A stretch of 64,000 nt of DNA from Heterohyrax brucei (taxonomy: Eukaryota > Chordata > Mammalia > Hyracoidea > Procaviidae), in assembly GCA_028571685.1 (NCBI GenBank), contig CM053143.1, forward strand, positions 55,979,208 to 56,043,207, given 5' to 3'. Below are positions 32,690 through 44,716 of this stretch, piece after piece. Both the position numbers and the translations under genes were made by a program. The notes beneath the pieces were generated by a model. The model saw only the letters and a list, made by a program, of their open reading frames with translations, made no database searches and was not told where the DNA came from. Each line of letters opens with the position of its first letter. The stretch's first letter is position 1.

Positions 32690-34989
32690 TGTAATAGTTA
32701 AGATTGTGTGTCAGCTTGGCAGGCCATGATTCTCTGTGGTCTGAGCTAGTTATGTAATGTTGTAGTTTGGCAGTTATGTAACGATATAGTCACCTTCCAT
32801 TTTGTGATTTGATGTAATCATCGCCTATGATGTGATCTGATGTGATCAGCCAATCAGTCGTAAGAGGAGTTTCTTCAGAGACATGGCCTGTATCCAATAT
32901 ATGTGGCCATTCTAAAAGCTTACAAGCTTTTACTCCAGATCCTAGATAGCAGGCTAGTCATCCTCTGAACTCTGGTACTTGGGATTTAAGTCAGCAGCCT
33001 GTCATCTGGCCTGCCACTTCCAGGGTTTGCCAGCTTCTGTAGTCCTGAGAGCCAACAGCCTACCTTTTGACCTGATTTGCCAGCTTTTGCAGTCCGTGGG
33101 TAGTAGACTGTTGTCCAAACTGTTGCTTTGGGATTCATCTGCCCCTACAACCATGTGAGTCAGGAAAAGTCCCATGAATTTGGAATTGAATTATTTCCTT
33201 TATTGGTTTTGTTTCTGTAGAGAAGTCAACCTAAGACCTTTGGTACTGAGAAGTAGGGTGCTAGTCTAACAAATATCTAAAATGTGGACTTGATTTTAGA
33301 ATTGGGTAACAAATAAGTGGCTAGAAGAGTTTTAAGTTGTCTAACAATAAAAGTCTAGATTTCATTGAAGAATTGGTAGAATTGTGGATGTCTGGTAATT
33401 GTAGATATCTGGCAATGCTGGTGAGGGCTTAGAAGGAAGTGAGGAGAGTGACAGAGAAAGTTTCTATCATCTGAGAGAATGCTTAGGATGCCCACAACAA
33501 AATATTGCTAAAAATGTAGACTTCCAGTGTACTTCTAGTCAGTCGTTAAAAGGAAATGGTGAACACACGATTGGACGATGAAAATGGGTAGTACATCTTA
33601 TGCAGTGGCAAAAGAACTTGTCAGAAATGTATTCACATGTTTGGTGGTAGGTAGAACTTGTAAATGATGAACTCGAATACTTGACTGAGGCTCTTTCTGA
33701 ATGAATCTTAAAGGAGTCATGTCATTTTTCCTTATGGCTTAAAATGCAAGAGGAAAGAGATGGACTTAAAAATGAGCTGTGTACCAAATGAAAACAAAAT
33801 GTAAAGATTCATTTTTAAAAATGCTGTATAAACTAAGGGTATGTGTCCTAGAATTTTCACTAAGGACATGGCTACATAAACTTTTGTGAAAGAAAATAAA
33901 CCTGTAAATGAACAATCTAACCAATGACCACAGCAGAAATCCTATCATTTGAGACTAAAGGGAGGAGAGGATGCTGTCTGCCTTTTAGAATTCTACAGTC
34001 AGAAACAGGCCGAAGAAGCTACATCTACTGTTCTCCAAGAAGAGAAAAAAACTAACCAGAGCAGCTTGTTACTCAGCAGGAAAGTTGGAACCCCAAACAA
34101 AACCCACTGCTCTTCAGTTGATTCTGACTTGTAGTGAGTGACACTATAGGACAGAGTAGAACTGCTCCATAGAGTTTCCAAGAGGCACTTGGTGGATTTG
34201 AACTGCTGACATTTTGGTTAGCATATGTAGCATTTAACCACTGTTCTACCAGGGTTTCCAAAACTGTTGGAAGGAGCATGTAAAGCAGAACTGCCTTGGT
34301 CTCAAGGGATGGAGGTCATAGCTTCCAGAGTTTCAAAGAGTCAGACCTTTGGCAACTCAGTTCTGAAGTGTGAGGCTGCCATTAAGGTGTGGAGAGGACT
34401 GGAGCTTCCATCCAAAGAAGACAGAATGGGTTGTCAGGTCCAAGGAACAGAAGAGTGGGGACTGTTGGGGCCAATGGGGTGTGGTTGCCATTCAGACGGA
34501 CTAGGAGAATAGAATTAGCTGAAGTCAATGCAGCAATGTTGCTGTCTCATTGAAGTTGGAAGATGGAGCTGAAGCCTAGGGCTAAGTGGCCTCCAACTAG
34601 AATCCAGAAAGCATGGCCAACACCCAGAGTCTGGAGGGTGGGGCCATTGCCTAGATGAATTCAGAGAACAGGGGATTATTTTCAAGCCTTCAGAGATGAT
34701 GTAAATTGTTCTGTTGGGTTTCAGAAGTGCTCAGTGCGTGTTATCACTTTCTTCCCTTTAGTTTCTTCTATTTGTAATGGAAACGTTTATCTTATCCCTA
34801 TTTCATCATTCTACTTAGGAAATAGATAACTTGTAATCTAGATTTCACACAGGTGCATTGATGAAGAGAAATTTTGCCATAGAGTGGATTGTGCCTAAAG
34901 CATTACCTGTATTTGATTTAGACAACTCAGAAGGTGATATTTTGGGCCTGGAGTGAACTTAACACATTTGAGATGATTTGATGGGGTGG
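32690..34989 (+). mobile_element. MaLR element: 5' LTR plus internal region, broken
   Basis: LTR about 32690-33237 (tgtgtcagcttggcaggcca early; ggttttgtttctgtagaga near the end), then internal sequence to about 34989. Internal blocks match MaLR int sequence: gaaggagcatgtaaagcaga, ctgccttggtctcaaggga, tggagctgaagcctagggct, ctggagggtggggccattg. It is split by an antisense SINE at 34093-34259, and its right side ends where an RTE begins; no 3' LTR was found. Ancient and non-functional with many breaks. Confidence 0.8.
34093..34259 (-). mobile_element. AfroSINE inside the MaLR element
   Basis: ccccaaacaaaacccactgc tail side, gagtagaactgctccataga, gatttgaactgctgacattt, head complement accagggtttcc. 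Full length; younger than its host. Confidence 0.9.
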
Positions 34990-36197
34990 GTCGAACAGAA
35001 GATTTCAAAGGGCAGCTTGAGAGACAAAGTATTATAATAATATGTGCAAAGAACTGAAGCTAGAAAACCAAACAAGAAAGAACACACTCAGCGTTTCTCA
35101 AGCTGAACAAACTGAAGAAAAAAATCAATTCTTGAGTTACAGTATTGAAGGATTCCATAGGGAGAATACTAAGTGACACAGGAAGCTCACAAGAAGACAG
35201 AAGTCACACATAGTGACTGTACCAAAAAGAACTGGTTAACATTCAGTCCTGTCGGGAGGTAGCATATGATCAAGAACTGATTGTACTGAATGAAGAGATC
35301 CAACCTGCACGGAAGGCACTGGTATAAAACAAGACTCCAGGAATTGACAGAGTATCAAGTAACAGGTTTCACAAATAGATGCAGCTCTGGAAGACAGCTA
35401 CCTGACAGATTGACTAGAAGAGATCCACATTTGTACCAGTTTTAGAGAAAGGTGATTCAACAAAATGTGGAAATTATTGAATACTACCATTAATATCACA
35501 CACAAACAAAATTTTGCTGAAGATCATTCAAAACAGTTCTATCATTACATCAACAGGGTACTGTCAGAAATTCAAGCTGCATTCAGAGGAGGTGGTGGAA
35601 CCAAGGATGCCATTGCTGATGCCAGATGGATCATGGATAAAGCAGAGAATACCAGGAAGATGTTTACCTGTATTTTGCTGATTATGCAAAGGCATTTGAC
35701 TGTGCGGGTCACAACAAATTATGGATAACATTTCAAATAATAGGAATTCTAGAAGACTTCACTGAGCTCATAAGAACCTGTGCTTATCTCAAGAGGCAGT
35801 CACCTGGACAAGACAAGGAAATACTGAGTGGTTTTAAGTCCGAAAATGTGTGTGACAGGTTTCATTCTGTTTACACACTTATTCAATCTGTATGCTGTGC
35901 AAATAATCCAAGAAGGTAGAATATATGAAGAAGAATGAAACATCAAGTTTGGAGGAAGACTCATTAACAACCTGCATTATGCAGATGCTTATTGAAATGA
36001 AGGAGACTTGAAGTACTTACTGATGGAGATCAAAGATCTCATCCTTTAGTATGGAGTACACCTCAACATAAAGAAAATAAAAACCCTCATAACTGGACCA
36101 ATAAATAACATCACGATAAAGGGAGAAAAGATTGAAGTTATTAAGAATTACATTTTGCTTGGACTCATAATCGTCAACTATGGAAACAGCAATCATG
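34990..36197 (+). mobile_element. RTE LINE, middle part (5' of the L1 insertion)
   Basis: Reverse-transcriptase sequence is recognisable: QAAFRGGGGTKDAI (cf. Q.GFRRGRGTRDAI), then AKAFDC-like codons at about 35690-35705 (gcaaaggcatttgactgtgc), and later LNIKKIKTLITGPINNITI and VIKNYILLGLIIVNYGN. Frames shift repeatedly. It continues after the L1 at 38192. Confidence 0.87.
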
Positions 36198-38180
36198 AAA
36201 CCAAAAGATACCTAAATATCGAATCTAAAATGATAAGGATCATGCAGAAAAAAAAAATAGGTCAACAACAGAAGTTTTAATAATACACAGCTTAGGCAGA
36301 CTTAAAATCTAACAAACAAAGCGTGATCAACAGAAGAGGAAATAGATAAATGGGAACGATAGGAATTGAACACTTCGTCATCCAAAGACTTTATCAAAAG
36401 AATTAAAAGACCATGTACAGAATGTGAAAAAATATTTGGCAACTACATGTCAGACTGACATCTGATCTCCATAACCTACAGGGTATTGTAAAATGTCAAC
36501 AAGAAAAAGGTAAATAACCCAGTTAAGGAATGAGCAAAGGAGATGAACAGACACTTTACCAAAGAGGACATCCAGGAAGCCAAAAGACACATGAGAAAAT
36601 GCTCACTATTATAAGCTATCAGAGAAATCCAGATCAAAACTACAGTGAGATACTATCTCACCACAGCAAGGTTGACCATAATCCAAAAAACACAAAACAA
36701 CAAATGCTGGAGAGGTTGTGGAGAGATTTGAACTCTCCTACACTGCTGGTGGAAGTGCAAAATGGTACATCCTCTGTGGAAATCAATTTGGCACTTCCTT
36801 AAAAAGCTGGAAATAGATACACCATCGATCTAGTAATCCCACTGCTTGGAACATATCCCACAGCATCAAGGGCAGCAGCATGATCAGATACATGCACACG
36901 AATGTTTATTGCAGCACAGTCCACAATAGCAAAAAGATGGAATCAACCCAGATCCCCAACAACAGATGAATGAATAAATGAGCTATGGTGTATGTACTCA
37001 CTGGAACACTATGCAATGACAAAGAACACGATGATTTTAGGAAGCAATTCATAATCTGGTTTCAATTGGAAGACATGCTGTGTGAAATCAGTTAGTGGCA
37101 AAAGAACAAATAATGTATTAGACTCCTACTATAAGAACTTAAACATAGACTTATATTCAGAAGAAAAGACTCACTGATGGCTGCAGGGGTGGGGAAGTAG
37201 GAAGAGGGCTAGTTATAGATTAGATAGTCGATAGAAATTTGGTTGGGTGAAAGCAGTGACAGCCCACAGTAGAAAGAAGATCAACTTACCTGGACTTCAT
37301 CATACACTGAAACTCTTCTAATCTTAACCCAATATTGCAAGGATAGAGTAGCAGGGGCTGGGGTCTGGGGACCATGTTCTCAGGGGACATCAAAGCCAAT
37401 TGGCATAACTAGCCTATTGCTAATAGAGTCTTCTGCACTGAATATTGATGAGTGGTATCTGGAGTCTTCCAAGTTAACAAGCTACCATCTGAGGTACACC
37501 AAATTGTCCCAAATCATCCAGAATAGATGATCACCAAGAACAACAGACACAAGGTATTTAAGGAGAGACCAGGAAACAGAAGGACCCACGTGAATGGGTG
37601 ACTGTATCAACATGTGACCAGAAGAACCAGATGGTGAGCAAAGACAGCCATCGTGGGGCACACAGTGTTGAGTCCCGGTGGCAACATGAAAAAAAAGGAG
37701 TGCACCTCAAAAGGGTTGCCATGAGTCGGATCCAACTTGACAGTACTTGGCTGGCCCCTCAAAAGCTCCACTAAAAGACCACAACTGATGATCCAGAGGC
37801 CTGGCAGTTCTGCCTGGGAGCATGGTCCCTAGACTTGCTGCTGCTTCTGACCAGAAAACATTACAGAGGTCAACTCTTTGGACAAGAATGGACTGAACTT
37901 GGTGACACTATGTGACAATATGGTGTGTGTACTTTATGGTTCTATGCATCTGTAGGATGCTGTCCTACTGGCCTCTTACTGGTAGGGAGAGGATAGGGTA
38001 GAGAAGCGGGGACGGAAGACTGTGAAGAGGATATGACATGTATAGAATGAGAAAGAGATAAGAGCTGTCACTGGGCAAGGAGAGCTGAAGGAGCTGCAGA
38101 TAGGCAGGTGCGCAAATTCAATTTGGATTGTATACTTTTACTTAATCACAATAAAAGAGAGAGACAGAGAGAGAAAGCAA
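36198..38180 (+). mobile_element. L1, 5'-truncated, inserted in the RTE
   Basis: Starts in ORF2 near YLNIESKMIRIMQ and reads [46 protein letters not shown], all matching the ORF2 C-terminus. A ~1-kb 3' UTR follows from about 37150, ending acttttacttaatcacaata and an A/G-rich tail. Several stops. It carries a 43-bp SINE-tail insert at 37714. The RTE sequence on both sides shows the L1 is the later arrival. Confidence 0.9.
37714..37756 (+). mobile_element. Tail-only SINE/RTE insert, 43 bp, inside L1 3' UTR
   Basis: ggttgccatgagtcggatcc.. to ..acagtacttggctggcc is only the SINE tail. It is flanked by cctcaaaag at 37705-37713 and 37757-37765. The L1 3' UTR at about 19148-19156 (acctcaagaactcc) is the same site without the insert. 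Confidence 0.88.
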
Positions 38181-38191
38181 GGAATATATCG

Positions 38192-38680
38192 CGTTGGGCA
38201 AATCGGCAAAAGAGCTCTTTCAAGTGTTCAAAAATATAGCTGTCACCTTGTAAGACTGAAATGTCCTTGACCCAAGCTATGACATTTTTAGTCAACAAAC
38301 ATGTATGTGAAAACAGGACAGTAAATAAGTAAGACTGAAGAAGAACTGATGCCTTTGAACTATGGTGATGGCAGACAATATTGGGCTACCAGGAGAAATA
38401 ATTCTGTCTTAGAGGTCTAGCCAGAATGCTCCTTAGAAATCACGGTAGTGATACCTTGTTTCACATACCTTGGACATGTTACCAGGATTGACCAGTCCCT
38501 GGAGAAGGACATCATGTTTGGTAGAGTGTCAGTGAAAAAGAGGGAGACCCTCAACTAGATGGATCATCAATGGGCTGAAACATCAATGGTTGCTGTGTGC
38601 AGGACCGGGCAGTGGTTTGTTCTGTTCTAAGTAGGGTCACTAGGTGTTGGAACCAACTTGATGGCACCTAACAACAATGG
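38192..38680 (+). mobile_element. RTE LINE, 3' part (after the L1 insertion)
   Basis: Resumes with gcaaaagagctctttcaagt and runs to cttgatggcacctaacaaca, the RTE 3' terminus. Codons for LEKDIMFGRVS and a KKRETLN block are visible in the ORF C-terminus. Together with 34990-36197 it is one RTE copy. Confidence 0.87.
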
Positions 38681-39474
38681 AAGAGCAAGTTTGGATTCTG
38701 AAATAATGCTTCATACAAATTTATCATCACTTAACAGTTAAACTGTCAGCATCTATTTTATTCAGCAGAAATTAACACAAAATACAAGCCTTGTTCCTTT
38801 ATCATGCACTCATTGGTTCATTCATTCATCCATGTATTTGTTTAACAAATAATTTATTAAATGTCTACCAGTTGAAATCACGCATCATTGCCCCCTCCAG
38901 GTTTGGTTTTGTTTTCTTTAACTTTTTCTACCTGTGACTGCAGAGATACACTTACTAAAGTGCTCACACTGGTTGAATTGACTCACAGCACTTTTGTTAG
39001 CAAGTAAAGCTGGAAAAGCCCTGTGTTTTCCTGAGTCAGTACCTTAAAGCACTGGGATCCACACACAGCTCTGTCCATCAAACAAACCAAGGAAGGAAAA
39101 GGACAACAGGTACAGTGGGAGTCTCACAGGATCCCACCAGGCCTGAGCAGGTTAGAGTAAAAGTCCTTTGAAAACTCTTTGATCAAGCTTTAGAACATCT
39201 TTTGGTTTCTTAGACTCTTCTTATAGTCCCAGGAGAATACTTTCTCCTTTTTGGGCTAGAGTAACTCTTTCCTTGCTACAAGATAGATGCACTGGGAATT
39301 CTCATACTCCAAAGATCCTAATAATTGTATGTTAACAGGCAATTTCACTTCTGCCAGGTTCATACTTGAGCTGCTGCAATTTTCCTTTCTTTAATCGTAT
39401 TGGTCCTGTGTGATTAATCTGTTGTATGCATATAATAAACTTTACCTTAAAGGCCATCTGGGACTCTTCAGTTT
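38681..39474. other. Unassigned DNA with an L2-class trace
   Basis: A short trace at 38812-38870 (ttcattcattcatccatgta, aatgtctaccag) resembles the L2-class repeat; the rest is unrecognised. Confidence 0.4.
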
Positions 39475-39490
39475 CTATCATCCATATGTG

Positions 39491-39655
39491 AAAACAGTGA
39501 TGGGGTAGTGGTTAAGAGCTACACCTGCTAACCAAAAGGTCAACAGTTTGAATCCACCAGGTGCTCCTCGGAAACTCTATAGAGCAGTTGTATTCTGTCC
39601 TATAGGGTTGCTATGAGTCAGAATTGACTTGACTGCACTGGGTTTGGTTTTTTTG
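39491..39655 (+). mobile_element. AfroSINE, first of a tandem pair
   Basis: tggggtagtggttaagagct, gctaaccaaaaggtcaacag, tgctcctcggaaactctata, tail gagtcagaattgacttgac and T-rich end. Flanked by ctatcatccatatgtg (39475) and ctatcatccgtgtgg (39660). Confidence 0.9.
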
Positions 39656-39667
39656 TTGGCTATCATC

Positions 39668-39814
39668 CGTGTGGTACAGTGGTTATGTGCTACAGCTGCT
39701 AACCAGAGTCAGCAGTTTGAATCCACAAGGCTCTCTCTAGAAGCTCTATGGAGTGGTTCTGTTCTGTCCTCTAAGGTCACTATGAGTCGGAATCAACTTC
39801 TTGACAATGGATTT
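39668..39814 (+). mobile_element. AfroSINE, second of a tandem pair
   Basis: gtggtacagtggttatgtgc, gcagtttgaatccacaaggc, gagtcggaatcaacttcttg. Followed by a third copy of the flank (tatcatccacgtgtag, 39815). Confidence 0.88.
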
Positions 39815-39829
39815 TATCATCCACGTGTA

Positions 39830-40199
39830 GTGTGTCTTCTTATTTTTCACTGATATTAGTTTTTTATGTTATTAATTAAATAAAATAAGTCAATTAGACT
39901 TGTTGGCTGAGCTTTATTTTACTTGAGTCATTTCACTTATACCCATGACAAAAGTTTATTGAGAACTTTCTTTTTTCCCAGGCAATGGTCCATGAGCTGA
40001 GATTTGGAGACAAATATAACAAATTCTGTACCCTCTAGGTGCTTAGTGTTTAGTAGAGAAACCAACTAATTGTGGTAGCTATGCTTTGGGATAATTCTTT
40101 GAGAACAAGACTGGGTTAGGTTCTCAATCCATACATTGCAAGAATTTATTTTTCATTAAAAAATTGAGCTTTAATTTATACACAGAAAAATTTCCTTTT
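39830..40199. other. Unassigned DNA with an L2-class remnant
   Basis: 39955-40060 (tttattgagaactttc, caggcaatggtccatgagct, ctctaggtgcttagtg) resembles the mammal-wide L2-class repeat on the plus strand. The remainder is unassigned. Confidence 0.5.
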
Positions 40200-41244
40200 T
40201 TTAGTACATAATTTGGAAAATTTTCCAAATACATACATCTGGATAATTATTACCCAGATCAAGATGATTTACACAAGTTCCATCACGCTATCTCAATTTT
40301 CTTATACCTCTTTGTGGTCAACATTTTTGCAGCTCCACCCCTGCCCACAGTCCCTAACAATCACTTCTTATAATTTTACCTTTTCCAGAATATTCTACAG
40401 GGTAGTATTATATAGTATATAGTCTTTTGCATCTGTACTCTTTGTTTTTCATTGTTAAGCAGTGTTAAATTGTATGCATGTACCACAGTTGTATTGGGTT
40501 GTTCTAAGCTTATGAAAACTACATTTAAAACTTCTATAAACATTCAAGTTAAAGCTTTGATGTTCGCATAAGATTTCATTTTACTTGGCAAACACTTAGG
40601 AATGGGATTTCTGGTTTATATAAGTGTGTGTTTAATTTTATAAGAAATTGGCAAACTTTTCAAAACTAGCCCTGCCAGTTTACATTATGATCAACAATCT
40701 GTGACAATTGTAGATGTTCTGTATCCTGGTGAGCACTTAGTATTGACAGACATTTTTTTTAATTTTAGTCGTTCTTATAGGTGCATAGTGGTGTGTCTTT
40801 TTTATTTTAATATTTCCACTTACCTAATGGCTGGCTAACAAGTAATGATGCTGATCATCTCTTCATGTATTATTGTTCATCCATATTTACTTTATTTTTT
40901 TGATAAAGTATTTATTTGAATCTCTTAACCCTTTATTGTGCTTTTGTTTTTTGATTATTAAGTTTTGAAAATTTTATACACTGTGCATGTTCTATATATA
41001 CAATTCTGGGTGTATTAATCAGGTAGACAATTTGCACTTTTTTTTCTTAGTATGCGGCTTGCATTTTCTTCTATTTTAATAGCATTATTTGAAGGCAGAA
41101 GTTCTTAATTTTGATAAATTTTGATTTATTAATCTTTCTTATGTATATTGTTCTTATGTCTAAGAAATCATTGCCTTGCCTGAAGCAATGAAGTTGTTCT
41201 GTGTGTTCTTTTAGAAGTTTTATAATTTGGGGTTTTATAGTCAC
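40200..41244 (-). mobile_element. Ancient L1 (L1M type), 3' region, antisense
   Basis: Antisense L1 in recognisable order: aggaatgggatttctggttt, ttggcaaacttttcaaaact, tcatctcttcatgtattatt, gtctaagaaatcattgcctt. It matches the mammal-wide antisense L1 series. Diverged, with many small indels; resumes at 41973. Confidence 0.8.
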
Positions 41245-41972
41245 ATCTACTGTCCTATAGGATTTTATTTTAAAGTAAGTTGAAAAATATTCAGGTTTGT
41301 CATGAATAGACTTAATTTATCTATTGCAAGATAGTTGTAGTAAGTCATGCAAGACCTGAAGACATTCATTTAGAACTGGAAAATCAGAATGATTGCAGTT
41401 GGAATGCTGTTCAATGGTTAGAATTCAAATCTTTAGACTTCAAATGTTTACCTTTTAATGGGTAGTTTTTGGAGAAAGACTTGACTGTAGCTATAACTCT
41501 GTGAAGATCAGTTTCCAGGTTGGCAGCAGAAGGCTCTTGGTCTTCAGAGAAAGCGAGAAACTAGAAAGAAATCCCTCCGGTCTCTGCCTTTTCTCAGAAG
41601 TCTTCGGCTTTATATTTGATTTTCTTACTTTTGTTTCAAGTGATAAGGACTAGCATGATGTCAAAGGCTACTCTCCAAGTTAGAGATTAGCTGGGTGTTG
41701 CAATTTTCCTTTAAGGTTAGAGAGTAGGAAGTTGTCTACCACTTACGTCCCAAGTCTTATATGTTATCACGGCATGCAGAGACAGTCAGCTTAAAGGTTG
41801 TTTGCCACATTCTTCACATGTTTCTACTTTTTTTTCTTTTTAAATTGGAATTTTTCTATTTGTAAGTCACACTATAAATGATTTGTGAATCTGAGGCTAA
41901 AGAGCATTTAAAGAACAGAGGACATTACAAAGTCATACGTGACCTGAGAGTATTACACAAAGCGTATATGAT
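41245..41972. mobile_element. Unidentified insertion splitting the ancient L1
   Basis: About 730 bp that belong to neither flank. Near its ends are two imperfect direct copies of an ~24-bp sequence (agtcatgcaagacctgaaga near 41344; agtcatacgtgacctgagag near 41932). No family recognised. Confidence 0.45.
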
Positions 41973-42335
41973 ATCTATGGTTCATTTTGAGTTAATTTTG
42001 TATGAAGCACTAAGTACGGATTGAAATTCTTTCTCTTTTTGCTTGTCAATACACACCAGTTCTAACATCATTTGTTGAATTGGCTATTCTTTCTCAATTA
42101 AATTTCCTTTGCAACTTTCTGAAAAATTAACTTTCCATCTATGTGTGGGTATATTTCTAGACTGTCTTTCATTTACCTGTATGTCTATTCTTTCTTTAGG
42201 AACTTATTTACATGACTAGTGTATTTCTTATAATCACATAGTGTCACTGTTTTACTTCGCTTTTCTTTTCAAGATTGCTTTGAGTATTTTTTGCTTTTCC
42301 ATATACACTTTCAAATCATCTTTCAATTTATATTA
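41973..42335 (-). mobile_element. Ancient L1 (L1M type), continuation
   Basis: ggttcattttgagttaattt, catcatttgttgaattggct, tgtgtgggtatatttctaga, caagattgctttgagtattt follow directly from the 40200-41244 segment in L1 order. Confidence 0.78.
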
Positions 42336-42421
42336 AGGTCAGGCAGCAGCTAAATTCTTTTCTCAGGGATTCATAATGTCTACTTACCTGGACCATCCAC
42401 CCCAATTATATTACATGGAGG

Positions 42422-42603
42422 GTAACTAGGTGGTACAAATGGTAAATACGCAGTATTTTTGGAGGTTCCAGTTGGAAGTTTAAGTCCCACCAGAGATGCC
42501 CAAGAAGAAAGACCTGGCGATCTACTTTCAAAATATCAGCTGTTGAAAACCCCATAAATGCAGTTGTGCCCTGATGAACAAGAGGTTGCCATGAGTTGTC
42601 AAC
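42422..42603 (+). mobile_element. AfroSINE, long form
   Basis: gtaactaggtggtacaaatg head, B box gaagtttaagtccca, long-form segment gaaagacctggcgatctact, tail ggttgccatgagttgtcaac. Followed by GTT units. Confidence 0.83.
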
Positions 42604-42634
42604 TGTTGTTTTTTGTTGTTGTTGTTGTTGTTTT
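42604..42634 (+). repeat. (GTT)n simple repeat
   Basis: About eight GTT units with a T run, at the SINE tail. Confidence 0.85.
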
Positions 42635-42861
42635 CCCTACCGTGAGAGAAATAGGATGTTGTTTTGTTACTACTCCTGGGCTCTCTACATCCTCATTCCT
42701 CTTCAGGGCTGGGCTGTTGACATTCAAAGTATTTTCTCAGATTCTTCAGCAGTATCACTTCCTTAAGATAACTGGTGCTGTCTGACTGGTGGAGAAAGTT
42801 ACTGACTTCCATAAAGGGGGAAAATACTGTGAGTGATCCATCAAAATATTATTCTATTGAC

Positions 42862-42990
42862 TCTCCATGCCCTATACTAGAATGTAAGGCTTTTATGATA
42901 GAGATTATGTCTTCACTTTTTCCATAGGCCCTAGGAACTAGTCAGCTACACAGCAGAAACTCAGTAAATACTCTTGAATAAATAAATTCA
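42862..42990 (+). mobile_element. L2 3'-end remnant
   Basis: ctagaatgtaaggcttttat, gatagagattatgtcttcac, actcagtaaatactcttg fit the L2 end (agaatgtaagctccatgagg.. cagtaaatatttgttg). Confidence 0.6.
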
Positions 42991-43127
42991 AACACAGAAA
43001 AAGGAAAACCCATTTGGCAGGAATAAAAAGAGAAATTTATAGGTGTTGTATCATAAAGCTTATTTGTTTGATGGACAAAAAGTGAAGAATATTTTTCAGA
43101 TTAAAGATAAACGATATTTTTGCAATT

Positions 43128-43165
43128 TTAGGGTCACTGTGAGTTGGACCCGACTTGATGGCAGA
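43128..43165 (+). mobile_element. Tail-only SINE/RTE fragment
   Basis: gggtcactgtgagttggacc and cgacttgatggcag form the SINE tail alone, in otherwise unrelated DNA. No convincing flanking duplication. Confidence 0.6.
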
Positions 43166-44716
43166 GGGTCTATTTATTTAAGTCAAGAAATTATGATACC
43201 ATCAATAGAGATATCATCTTACAGTGTTTCTACTGCATTAGTAAAAATTTCAATTTTGTAAATCATGCAGTATGCATTTATCAACTAATATATTAACAGG
43301 TTCATGGGAGAAAAGAATTTAAATTTCAACATGTAATAATCATTCCTTTTTCAGAAACTTATAATGCACACGGAGCCATGCAGAAATCTAATGTCACCCC
43401 AGGCTGAGGTTGGAGCTAACCTCAGATCTGCGGCTGGAACCGGGTTCGGTCCATGGCCTGACTGTTGTAGGATATGTAACACCAAGGAAGATCTCGGAGG
43501 CCAAGAAACACAGAGTACATTCGAAAGCTACTGTCTTTAGACTGGAGTATTGTTTGGTCACATGGCATACGTAAGGAAAAACATTTCTTCATTTCACGTG
43601 GGATAAAATATCCTGCAATTTTATACTCATGTCTAAAGCTTCCCCAAACTTTAATTCACAGACTGGCATGACTTTAGTGAGTGCTGATTTACTGAAGAAA
43701 AGATTTTTTTTTTTTAAGTTTTATTTATATTTTCTACAGCACACTGGGAAGTACCCTGGTGCTTTATTTCTCAGAAGCAAGATTAGAGCAAAGATGGAAG
43801 AAGAGAGACATGAAAGTATATCCTTCGAAATATTCAGTCAAGATTTACACTGGCTCTCTAGTTGCCGGCGCCTCTGTAATACCCTCTATGGGACAATTTC
43901 AAAGCCCATGAAACCTCACAATTGTCTAAATGGGTCAGTTTTTTAAAACTAGTATCTGGGGTAAGATTAATCAGACTGCATGGAAAAAGAATTTGTAATA
44001 AAACAAGAAGGGGCCCTTTTGTTTGTTTGTTTTGTCAACAAGATCTGATGTCAAATAGATGTTATTTGGTTAGTTCTTTCTGTTTACTTATTGGCTGCAG
44101 TCCAGGCAGGCCTTTGACAATTAAGGGAAAAACACTAGTTGCTCTCTCTTGCGTCCCACACATACATACATAGTACAGAATAATCTGTACCACAACCACA
44201 TCAAATGCTTTTATTTTTGGTTGGGCTTTTTATACTTAACATTTTGGTAAGTTATAATCTAACTCCTGCATAAACATATTCTAAAAATATAAACCATCAA
44301 CTATCCCCCTAAATAGAACACAGTTCTCTTCAAAATGCAATAGCTTGCATAAGATGAATACATTTCCAAATATTAAAATAACGATCTTTTAACAGGCAAG
44401 ATTCTATTATATGACAAAATTGTTTGTGGAATAGGAACAGGTTATATTATGAACTGTTTCCTTTTTTTTTTTTTACCTCTTATACTAAAATACTTTATAT
44501 GACCCAATTAAAATACATTTTAAACTACTGCCATGATGAAATTATTCATCAGTTATGGCACATCTGTCAGTTAGGGTTTGGTTAGGAAAGTAAAAGCCAT
44601 TTTATGCAAACTAGGAAGAAAATGTTTAGTTCCGAGTTACATGCTTATGCTACTATTGGCTGGAGGAGTATCAGAAAAGCCACTATCAAATTCTGAAAGT
44701 TGAAAGTGACTATTTT
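43166..44716. other. Unassigned DNA
   Basis: No gene recognised. A GC-richer patch at 43360-43500 and a 105-codon frame at 43629-43946 show no domain. Confidence 0.4.

Noticed and set aside
41344-41955. Direct repeats inside the 730-bp insertion read as LTRs
   Set aside because: Only ~24 imperfect bases and no primer-binding site or LTR-type ends; kept as an unidentified insertion.
43390-43460. ccgggttcgg-like motif that resembles a tRNA B box
   Set aside because: No A box at proper spacing and no cloverleaf visible.
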